A stretch of 64,000 bases of DNA, taken from the NCBI GenBank assembly GCA_963971285.1, contig OZ020246.1, positions 20,443,217 through 20,507,216 of the forward strand, read 5' to 3'. The DNA comes from Astropecten irregularis (Eukaryota; Echinodermata; Asteroidea; Paxillosida; Astropectinidae). A program made the position numbers and the translations under genes. The notes under the pieces are model-generated. The model ran no database searches. It was not told where the DNA came from and was given only the letters and a program-made list of their open reading frames with translations. This document shows, piece by piece, positions 1-8,677 of this stretch. The stretch's first letter is position 1. The number at the start of each line of letters is the position of its first letter.

Positions 1-1630
1 CTGCAACATGCAAATGATCGAAGCTCAGCCAGTGTATTGAATGCAATTCATTGTCTTTAGCCAGACGATCTCTTTATCTCGGTCAGCACTGCTGATAACA
101 AAGAACAGCTGATCTTGTCGTAGTCCAAACCGACGATAACTTCGACTTGAGACAAGTCTAACGGTAAATACAGACCTCACATCAGAGTGCGTTATTGTTC
201 TGAACGTTTCCAGAAATTTCGCAATGCGATATATTATATTACTTTGTCAAAAAATATCCGCTCGTACACGTTTCGCAACGGAGGTTGTGTTGTTGTATGG
301 GGCTCAATTCAGCTTACTGCTTGTCATTTGATCGTTGTAGCACATAATTCGTTGACCTTTTTTCCCTCGTGTCGTTCGTTGTTTGTCAACGTTCCAAATA
401 TAAACGCGCTCCAGTCTGTAGCAACATTGTATGTAAATTTCCCGGGGGGGGGGGGGGGGGGGGGGATCATCCTGCGAAAGATCATAATGTTGCTACTGCG
501 ATATTTGTAGGCATATGTAGGTAGATTTCCAAGATTCTGCATGTACATGTGCATAATTATAGCTTGCATAATTGTATTTGTATGTTATACCATGGAGGAA
601 GGTATACCAGGGAGAAATAAGTCCTACAAATGGATGGATTTGTGGAAAAATTTCCATAAAACTTCAGTTAATTTAATAAGTTCAGTTAATGGAGGAAAGA
701 ACTTATTCCTCCATGGTTAGATGATTGGTCCCTGAACAAGAGGCTATGTTGAGTATATATACCTTTAACCCCCCCCCCCCAAAAAAAAAGCCATAATGCT
801 TGTGAAACATAACTGTAACTGATGCTAAATAGGATATTCCAGTTGATGAAAGTCACAACATTTATAACATCCGCATGTTTTTTTCTTGGTTTCTTGGCCC
901 AGCTAGCATTGATTTCATACTATTCAGCCGTCCCCCACATGATCCTGCAGTATCTGGGGTATAGTATGACCATCTCCATGGTATGAGAACTACATGTACT
1001 ACTTTGATATTTGAAAGGTGAAACTTTGTGCGTACTCTACACTGATTGAAACATACAATGAACACAGGGGTTTGTCCTTGTATAGCCAGGCACAAAATGA
1101 TGCAGTCTCAATTTGTTTCTGGATTGTGGGAGGAATACATCTTCCACGATGGGAAGGAGCGAATTTTGTCCTAGGTCAGCAAATTTAAGATTTTTAAGGC
1201 CAGTGGACCCAGTAGTCCACATACATGTATTAAGGGAGATGTTTCCAGTTTATGGACATAAAGTCAGACTTTGCGTGTGTTGTACAAGGTCAAACAAGGT
1301 TTACAAGGTTAACATTTTATGTAGAATAAATACAATTGACCAAGGCAGGATTCGAACCAGTATCCAATGGATCTGTGGTAATAAATTAATCTAATCCATT
1401 GTGGTTTTTTGGTGATAAGGCTTAATTAACTGAATTTCAAAGAAGTCTTGATTAATTTTAGGGACATTTTTCAAACTTCCACAAATCCATCCATTTGTAA
1501 ATGTGTCTGAAGGTGGAGGCCACTATATGTGATGCTGAATCAATTAAGTATAAAAATTAACGATTGTTTGAAGTTTGACAATCCCTTCACAAAATGTATA
1601 TCGAGACAATCTTTTAATTTCCATATAAAA
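1..1630. other. flank downstream of CHTF8; no gene recognised
   Basis: No convincing exon was seen on either strand. It holds a 22-base poly-G run (444-465). Inverted sequences around ACAAATGGATGGATTTGTGG at about 617-655 and 1465-1500 may be the ends of a decayed TIR element. A SINE-like B-box stretch (GGATTCGAACC) lies near 1348. Confidence 0.35.
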
Positions 1631-1636
1631 TATTAT

Positions 1637-1642
1637 TTTATT
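1637..1642 (-). terminator. possible CHTF8 polyadenylation signal
   Basis: This is the first AATAAA on the minus strand after the CHTF8 stop, and implies a 3' UTR of about 460 nt. It is only a hexamer match in AT-rich sequence. Confidence 0.3.
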
Positions 1643-2101
1643 CATTTAGAATAAGCTATGAGGAAGATAAGAGCATAAGGTTTGTGTGTAGTTTAACATA
1701 GAGGGGAGAATGGGAGGAGCTACAGCCAACTCCACCCTCCGAACAAGCTGAAGAAGTTTCAGTCTTTATACATCATTTTTGACCATATTGTAAGCCTTTT
1801 ATCTTTTTTTTTGTAATCCTTGTAATCCTACATATGTGAAAATAACCAAGATGACATAATCACGATGGTCTAGTAATTGAGTTTATGTCTGGCACATTCT
1901 ATGTCTACTTCTCGCATCATATTGGAAATTGTAGTTGATGCTTTTGTTGGGTACTTTGTGCAAAGACAACGCAGACAAATAATCAAGCAGACTTATTAAG
2001 TTCTGAGAGTCAGTTCCATCATGGAGGTAGAAATAGACCTCCATGGTTCCATTCCATGGATTGTTCCTTGTAGAAGATACAAACAAGGAGCTTTGCGAAC
2101 A

Positions 2102-2395
2102 TCAGAATCCTTTCTTCGGCACATATGTGATGATGGGTTTGGGCCGAGTCCTGAAGACAATCTTCCGCTTGATGGCAGCCGTCACTCTGTAATGAATCCC
2201 CTCGGAGTCTTCCTCTTCCTCTGCCCTGGCAACCGCATCGTTACCTTGGTCTGTTTCCATAGACACACTGTCGTTGAGGTGATCGGAGTCCCTCAGTGGA
2301 GACTTGGCATTCTTCAAAAGGACGATGTACGGCTTGTCTAGTGACGATACCTTGCCGTACAAGATGTGATGTCCGATGATCATGATAGGTACGCC
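2102..2395 (-). CDS. CHTF8: CHTF8 coding exon 3 (terminal)
   Basis: The acceptor is TTCAG ending at 2396. The exon encodes 97 residues and TGA at 2104-2102. It holds GHHILYGKV, the acidic insert (EEEEDSEG) and the conserved C-terminal tail TRPKPIITYVPKK. Confidence 0.95.
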   Translation of the reverse strand, partial: GVPIMIIGHHILYGKVSSLDKPYIVLLKNAKSPLRDSDHLNDSVSMETDQGNDAVARAEEEEDSEGIHYRVTAAIKRKIVFRTRPKPIITYVPKKGF

Positions 2396-4096
2396 CTGAA
2401 GAGGAAAAACAAAGAACAGTCTTAAAGAAGAGGTACCGAGATTGCCAGATTTTTTGGAATTTGGAGTGACAATAATGAATTGCAATGTTGTGAACTTCCA
2501 TGCTCACACTCACACAAAATGGATGATTACAATTGCAACCTAATTACAATTGAGTACGTTCTCTGAACTTTGAAGCCAAACTTTTAGCTTGCACAACCTA
2601 CTGAATTGGACAGTTTGAGACTTCTAGAGGAGCTAGTTGATTCCATACACTTGTGTGTAACTTCAAGCCATAGCCAAGAATGATTATTTAAAACTGCCGC
2701 AGTATGTTGGATTAACATGAAGTATACCTTCTTGTTGAAATGAAGATCTCCGATGAAATTGCCTGCAAGTTGCTGATCTCCCGGACATTCCAGCTGTCCC
2801 TGCATTTCAACCAACATCCATTCTGGAATCCTGCTATCCGACGGAGCCCTTCAAAATATGACCAAATCAAACACATATTAAATTCTACCTGTCAACTATA
2901 AATGGGATTGAAGGTAGATCCAATAACTGGAGCTAGTATAGGCTAGGGCTTACTCCTTATTAACGATTTTGGTTAATTGGTTATTTCAACAGGGGGCGCC
3001 CCTTGAAAGGGTGTATCAACTTGACTTGACTTGAGCCAATGAGCCCTGAACACAATGAGCCCTTTACCATCCCATGCATGATGCATGCTTTGCGCTGCAT
3101 ATGTGGGATCGTTGCATATGTGGGATCGTTGCATATGTACGTGATAATGTGGGATCACTGCATATGTGAGATCGCGATCAGCAATAGACTTAGGTTACTG
3201 GATCAACTGAAGAACGAGGAATTCTGCAACTCAGAACTTGGTTGGGGAAGAATTCCACTGACGGCCATCACTTGTGCACAAACATATGGGGCCAACAGAG
3301 GGCGTTAAGAGAAAAGTGGCTGCCACTGCATTTGAAGTGTATTTTTTTGGTAGGTCAAAAAACACTGAAAATCTGGCGATTGTGGGTTTACGGGATCCCA
3401 AAACACATTGATTTTTTTGGCTCTGAACTAACTTCTACTCCTCAAAAATGATACTTTTGACTTTCAGCAAATGTTCCTAGGTCCTTAAAAGCCTACATTG
3501 AAGAAATTTGTTAAACATTTCAGGGTTAAAATTCAATTTTCTTACGCGCTTCTTGTAAACTTTAAAACAGACCGTCTGATCGCGTGAGGCCATTTTGTCT
3601 GGTCTGGTTAGTCTAGTGCCCAGACCCAACAGACCAAGAGTCCTCAAAATGTCAGAGTGGAAACCAGACTATTCTCGTCTGCGGCCGTCCGTGCGGCGGT
3701 GAAATGGTACAATCTTGGTTACCGTTTTTACCCCATAATTTCCCTCAAAAATCAAAGCCCTGCCCTCTTTCCAAAAATTTAAGCTTGGTAATATAGAGGA
3801 GGAGACCAACAAAGTATATGTAGGTAAGTTACTTTTCAAATAGTAGTTTCCTTTCCTTTATAGTTTTAGGACCCGTAAAGCTACAATCCCCGAAAATCTC
3901 ACTTTTCAGACATGCTACCCCAGTGTAGACAGCTGAGACTGAAGTTAATTATGACCTGCATGCATCCAATAAGTTAACTCTTGGAGGAACCTTTTTCCGC
4001 CATGGCCGTCAGTGGAATTCTTTCCAAAAGGTTTATTATTCAATCCAAAATACAAGCAGAGATAGATACTCACACTTTCACAATCAACTGAACCAT
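2102..4096 (-). CDS. CHTF8: CHTF8 (Ctf8), Ctf18-RFC subunit; complete gene, 3 coding exons
   Basis: CHTF8 is the small subunit that with DSCC1 and CHTF18 forms the alternative clamp loader Ctf18-RFC, which acts on PCNA at replication forks in the nucleus and supports sister-chromatid cohesion (family knowledge). Joining 4096-4074, 2848-2728 and 2395-2102 on the minus strand gives 438 nt, 145 aa plus stop, with GT-AG junctions and matching phases (2, then 0). Family landmarks are the MVQ start, a GNFIGDLHF block, GHHILYGKV, and the C-terminal RTRPKPIITYVPKK. The human protein is 121 aa; the extra length is an acidic Ser/Glu/Asp-rich insert at about residues 83-108. The gene is head to head with UTP4. 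A possible polyA signal lies at 1637-1642. Confidence 0.93.
2728..2848 (-). CDS. CHTF8: CHTF8 coding exon 2
   Basis: The acceptor AG lies at 2849-2850 and the donor GTATAC starts at 2727. The exon encodes about residues 8-48, including the EWMLVEMQGQLE strand and the GNFIGDLHF block typical of Ctf8. It is in phase with both neighbours. Confidence 0.93.
3055..3180. repeat. short direct repeat, about 17-bp unit
   Basis: Four to five imperfect copies of a unit containing GCATATGTGGGATCGTT lie in CHTF8 intron 1. Confidence 0.6.
3241..4025. mobile_element. TIR element, about 785 bp, in CHTF8 intron 1
   Basis: The ends are inverted copies of about 25 bp. The left end (3241-3266) contains GAATTCCACTGACGGCCAT, and its reverse complement ends at about 4025. 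No ORF of note lies inside, so it is a non-autonomous DNA transposon. No clear target duplication was seen, and superfamily is not assigned. It lies only about 50 bp from CHTF8 coding exon 1. Confidence 0.65.
4074..4096 (-). CDS. CHTF8: CHTF8 coding exon 1 (23 nt)
   Basis: This exon encodes MVQLIVK plus two bases of a Val codon. The donor GTGAGT follows at 4073. The ATG is chosen because MVQ is the conserved family start and the exon joins in phase to exon 2. It is too short to appear as an ORF. Confidence 0.88.
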
Positions 4097-4099
4097 TTT

Positions 4100-4460
4100 A
4101 AATGCAGGTGCACACTCTTGTTAACCGCGGTATATGCACAGAATCACCATTGAGGAATGCCAGTTCGACTGAAATGTTGGCAGTATCCGTCACTCGTCGT
4201 CAGCATTTCATTCGAAATAATTATTGCGCATGTGTTTTCGCGCGAAAGTTTGTTTTGGTGATAGCGCCCTCAAGTGACGAAAGATACTAATCCACATCAA
4301 TGCCGGTCCCAGCCAGACAGACGAAGGATGTGATTGGACCAATGTTGTGAAATACATGGATGACAACCAATCAGGACTTGGGTCTTTTGCGTCATCTCGT
4401 GCATGTGCTCTGTAATAAAACCACGTTGACTGGCCGATGCCGATGTTTGATCGTTGTAAG
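4100..4460. promoter_or_regulatory. probable divergent CHTF8/UTP4 promoter
   Basis: The segment lies just upstream of the CHTF8 ATG. It holds a perfect 12-bp E2F-type palindrome TTTCGCGCGAAA (4236-4247), an NRF1-like TGCGCATG (4225-4232), CCAAT boxes at 4333-4337 (inverted), 4339-4343 and 4367-4371, and a CRE-like GCGTCA near 4390. E2F sites suit a replication gene, and NF-Y plus NRF1 sites are common in divergent housekeeping promoters. Transcription starts cannot be placed from sequence alone. Confidence 0.6.
4390..4455 (+). other. UTP4: candidate non-coding first exon of UTP4
   Basis: A strong donor GTAAGT at 4456-4461 follows the CCAAT cluster. A pyrimidine/AG acceptor (TTTGCAG, ending at 8487) precedes the UTP4 ATG by 19 nt. 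Together they suggest a short 5' UTR exon here and a first intron of about 4 kb. The 5' limit is arbitrary. This is inference; the ATG exon could instead carry its own promoter. Confidence 0.4.
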
Positions 4461-4724
4461 TGTTTTAATATTAAATTGTATGTTTAACGTTGTATAAACA
4501 ATTGAAATGTTTGGAACAGTGATGTTGACATGCATGTTGCATCGTTCAATTGAATCAAAACTTTTATTAAACATTGTAAGCAAATTTTATAGAGAAAATG
4601 TTTGTCCGGATATTGGACACTGCCCCTAAATTAGTTCAAAACTAAATGCAGTTGAGTTTGCCTGGGCAGCAGTACCATCAGTGCATATGGCCTTTACGAA
4701 ATGGAGGCTTGGACTGGGTGCCAG

Positions 4725-4965
4725 TCAACTCGGTCCGTGACCAACTCGGTCCGAGACCAACTCGGTCCGAGACCAACTCGGTCCGAGGCCAACTCGGTCC
4801 GTGGCCAACTCGGTCCGAGGCCAACTCGGTCTGTGACCAACTCGGTCCGAGGCCAACTCGGTCCGAGGCCAACTCGGTCCGAGGCCAACTCGGTCCGAGG
4901 CCAACTCGGTCCGAGGCCAACTCGGTCCGTGACCAACTCGGTCCGTGACCAACTCGGTCCCTATG
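4725..4965 (+). repeat. 16-bp minisatellite, left arm of foldback element
   Basis: About 15 tandem units of AACTCGGTCCGNGNCC, varying mainly GTGACC, GAGACC, GAGGCC and GTGGCC. Confidence 0.95.
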
Positions 4966-5567
4966 GGAAAACGTGCACAAGCAAGAATGCAGTTTGCAGA
5001 AGCAACGTACAATATGTAGGCTACTTGCATTAATGTTTTTTAATGTCATCATATCATAATATGTTTTGCTTGTGGCTGAAACCGTGAAGAAATAAATTAT
5101 GTCTTATTATGCTGATACCATAATTATTTGATAAAATGTTAAATGGCACAATACAATTTTAATTAAAATATCATTATACACGAAGTCAAAAGCCTTATGA
5201 AAACATGCTTTTTATGTTTAAAATTAATAAATCAATTAATGAATAATAATAATTATTGTTTTGTGTTTTTGGTTTTTATTTTTTAGCTTTGTTTTAATTA
5301 ATCTGTGTATATACATATATAATTGGCAGGTGTTTGGGAAGGCACGTCTTTTGATGACAGGTTTTTTTTTTTTTTTTTTTTACTTTTTGTCATCCCTGGG
5401 CAGCACCTGCCAATGTATTTTTTATTTATTCTTATAATGTTTTTAAGATAATAAATGAATAAATAAATAGATAGGCCTAAATAAATAGTTAAATTCAAGC
5501 AATTTGCGAGACTACGTGCTCGTTTTGCTGCAACAAAATTACTAGACGTTTTTGCGTGCATTTTCCC

Positions 5568-5902
5568 ATAGGGACCGAGTTGGTCACGGACCGAGTTGGT
5601 TACGGACCGAATTGGTTACGGACCGAGTTGGTCACGGACCGAGTTGGTTACGGACCGAGTTGGCCTCGGACCGAGTTGGTTACGGACCGAGTTGGTCACG
5701 GACCGAGTTGGTTACGGACCGAGTTGGTCACGGACCGAGTTGGTTGCGGACCGAGTTGGTCACGGACCGAGTTGGTTGCGGACCGAGTTGGCCTCGGACC
5801 GAGTTGGTTACGGACCGAGTTGGTCACGGACCGAGTTGGTTACGGACCGAGTTGGTCATGGACCGAGTTGGTTACGGACCGAGTTGGTCACGGACCGAAT
5901 TG
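5568..5902 (-). repeat. 16-bp minisatellite, right (inverted) arm
   Basis: About 21 tandem units of the reverse complement, GAGTTGGTNACGGACC. The variant mix (GGTTAC, GGTCAC, GGTTGC, GGCCTC) differs from the left arm, so the arms have evolved separately. Confidence 0.95.
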
Positions 5903-6496
5903 ACCTGAAACCCTTGGACTCAGGCTCAGGCTCCAGCTTTGTCATCCATATGCTGAAAATACAAGTTATGGTTTTTCATTGAAGCTGACACTCTGTTTTC
6001 CTTTTCAAACCAGAGCAGAGAATCTACTTCCGAACCGCAGCCAGGCAAAAGCCTCTATTTTGATACCAGTTAGGCCTACAATGTATTTCAGAATGGATTC
6101 ACGAAATGGAGTCGAAGCCTGAGACGGAGCCCGAGCCTCTGTTTCGTAAATGCCCATAGACTTGTCGTAGATGATTGCTTTTCACCATCGTTGACTGTTG
6201 ATCCAATAGGCAATAGTAGGAATTAGAAATCAGATTGGATGGATCATGGAGGTTTGGAGGTAGGATCCTACCTCCATGGATGGATAGTAGGCTGAAATTT
6301 TAGTTAACGCGACCTCAGTTAATCATTGTGACTGAAATGTCTCGTCTTCGTTGCTATTTTACTTAAAACTTTTAGTTACCCCATAAATAATGGGGGGTTG
6401 GGGAGAATGTTGCCCATGGCTTGGCACTTGCATTACTAGTTGCAATGATCGTTACACTTGGTCTGACCAAGTGTAACGATCATTGTAACTATTGCA

Positions 6497-7934
6497 TAGG
6501 CCTGGGCGATTAACTCGATTAATCGCGATTACATTCCTGTGTCGATTACTCGATTAGTAAATTCTGAACTACTCGATTAATCGTGCCAGCGCGATTAGTG
6601 CCTTCGAGTTGCGATTAATTTCACGAGTTACTACTATTCTCAGTCGATCAATAGCCATGCCGTGTGTGTTGCATGGAGCAGCTGCATAGACTTGATGACA
6701 AGTCGTTAGACATTCGTGTTTTGTCCATCCGTCCGTCAATATCATGCATCGTTCGTATAGTGAGGCAACGTAATCTTGATTCAATAGGGGTCGAGGGTGT
6801 ATAATATGTACCGCGGTCGCGTCCCCGCATGTTGGATATTATGCAGGACGTACACAGTGTAATGTGAACACGCACACCGTACCCCTGGTGTAGCGATACA
6901 ATTACCGACTTGATATCAAGTCTGCTGCTGCACGTGCACCGGATGCCCGCCCAATTGTGACAGCACCATGACAACATTTTGAGATTACACTGTAATTGGC
7001 CAGTAGCCCTTCGAATAATACTGCCTTATATGGTCAACGTGGATGAGGCATGAATGAGGGCTATACCATTTCGCTGTTTATTGAGGTACATTTAGTTATG
7101 TTGCCTTTCCAATAAATACTATTTATCTCACTTAGTAATAAAACGAAAGTTTGTCGGGACTTGCCACACACATGAGTTATTGGAAACATACAGTTTAAAT
7201 GTGTCGGGGTGAATTTTTATTCAAGCCTGACAGCTGACAACGAAGTTGTTCTCAACTTCTTAGGCCCACGTGTTTACAATGGATTCGGCTACCATGGCCG
7301 GCCAGCGAGGCTTGGCGCATGGCGCGATGACATTCAACTACTCGAGTACAGACGCTACTCGATTATACGATTACTGTACTGGACTACTGTATCGTATCGT
7401 ATGATAATCGTGAATTGAACATGTGGAGTAATCGTGAAATGTAAAATAATCGCGATGTTTTTAGTAATCGTGAGCTGTGTAATAATCGTGTTCACTGTTC
7501 AGTAATCGTGAACTGTATAATAATCGTGTTCACTGTTCAGCCTACTATCGTTGACTTGTACATGCATGTATGGGACTACGTCTGTGTGTACGTACGTGAG
7601 GCAGTAACTGCATGCCTTGTCGGCCAACACTTCGCGAAATCACCTTTCTTTACTGAAGGAAGTAATTATGGACGATATTAGCTTCACGAATTTTGCGTTA
7701 TACCTTATCAGAACAAAAATGGCATTGCTCAATGCCTCGGAAATCGGAACTGATCGCTGTTGAAACTTGTAAGAATGCATTACGCTAGTGCAGTTTACTG
7801 CAATGCCGCTATGATGAAAACAAGGTACATGCTGCTTTTATAGTCACTTCCGGATAATCGCGATTAATCGATTAATCGCGATTATTTCCTCCGCGATTAA
7901 TCGATTAGTGAAAAGCACTAATCGCCCAGGCCTA
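6497..7934. mobile_element. hAT-type non-autonomous DNA transposon, 1438 bp
   Basis: A perfect 8-bp target duplication CTATTGCA lies at 6489-6496 and 7935-7942. The TIR is TAGGCCTGGGCGATTA, and an 8-bp duplication is the hAT hallmark. Many subterminal ATTAATCG/TAATCGTG repeats (6510-6620, 7340-7530, 7855-7925) resemble transposase-binding sites. The short minus-strand ORFs at 6569-6977 show no recognisable transposase motif. Confidence 0.92.
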
Positions 7935-7942
7935 CTATTGCA

Positions 7943-8487
7943 TTACCTGCACACCCCTACATAAAATGGTATCGACCATGTGCAAGATGCGGTTATGTTG
8001 CTTAGTGGTGATTTTTTTTTTTGAACTTCAAACTTTTTATACTTCAAACCAAAAACGCCGAGTTGATGCCTCTATCTAGTTGACTCCGAGTTGACTTTGC
8101 TTAGTGTGACCCTAAACTACTGCCACTATCACCACAATTGCAACTTCTGTGTTCGAGCCCTATGAACATTTGGGGTGTCAAAACTCAATGAGTTTTTAGA
8201 AAGACGATTGAGTGAAATTTTTGTGAAGCATTTGAAACCGCTGCCTCTACTCCTAGTCTTACTCATGAATTCGTCTAAATAAATTTCTTCCCAGTCCTCC
8301 TTACATCATTCTTGTGCAATTTTGTTTTTTGTAACTGACCTACAACTTTTCACGAAAAAAGCAACAATCATCTTTGTACCAACTTTGCATTTAATACATG
8401 TCTTTTCCCTTAAGCTGTATATTCCCATTTGAAATTGAATCAGTACATAATAACTTAAATATGAATTGTTCTGAATTCTGTTTGCAG
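7943..8487. other. non-coding, 5' flank or intron of UTP4
   Basis: No gene or clear repeat was seen. The stretch ends in the acceptor TTTGCAG at 8481-8487. Confidence 0.5.
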
Positions 8488-8506
8488 TTTTGAAAGAGAA
8501 ATAACA

Positions 8507-8677
8507 ATGGGAGAATTCCGAGTACATCGGGTGAAATTCTTTGACTTTACTCCAAGTGCCGTCCAGTGCATTGCTTGTGACAGACAGGGTGATAAGCCAT
8601 GTGACAGACTAGCTGTCGGACGGGAAGACGGATCCGTAGAGATATGGAGCATACGCAACAAATGGTACCAAGAAAAG
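8507..8677 (+). CDS. UTP4: UTP4 exon 1, residues 1-57
   Basis: It begins at the conserved MGEF start and ends YQEK with donor GTACAT. The first blade includes LAVGREDGSVEIW. Residues CDRQGDKPCD add a few residues compared with human. Confidence 0.96.

Larger units (their letters stand above)
4716..5912. mobile_element. foldback element with 16-bp minisatellite arms
   Basis: A direct duplication CTTGGACT at 4708-4715 and 5913-5920 (8 bp) bounds it. The ends are inverted (GGGTGCCAGTCAACTCGG against GGTTTCAGGTCAATTCGG). Each arm is a tandem array of a 16-bp unit (AACTCGGTCCGNGNCC), about 15 units at 4725-4965 and about 21 inverted units at 5568-5902, closed by CCCTATGGGAAAA inverted copies. The loop (about 4980-5550) is AT-rich and non-coding. 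The plan recalls sea-urchin TU and Drosophila FB foldback elements. Because 16 is not a multiple of 3, the arms read open in several frames; these are not genes. Confidence 0.85.
4688..6156. mobile_element. TA-flanked palindromic element, split by a foldback element
   Basis: The TIRs (about 30 bp, containing TTTACGAAA..GAGGCT) sit at 4688-4715 and about 6128-6156, each flanked by TA. The body (5921-6156) matches, in reverse complement, a complete copy at 57832-58056. The foldback element at 4716-5912 interrupts it near the left end. The TA target suggests a Tc1/mariner-type or similar mobiliser. Confidence 0.7.

Noticed and set aside
862-1394. Short ORFs on both strands near 1.0-1.4 kb
   Set aside because: No homology recognised, mutually overlapping, and no good splice sites.
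4646-5052. Overlapping ORFs on both strands repeating SVRDQLGPRPTRSE-like and TELVTDRVG-like peptides
   Set aside because: They are translations of the 16-bp minisatellite in all frames (48 bp gives 16 codons); not genes.
6569-6977. Possible hAT transposase fragments on the minus strand
   Set aside because: No hAT dimerisation motif or catalytic signature is visible; the element is treated as non-autonomous.
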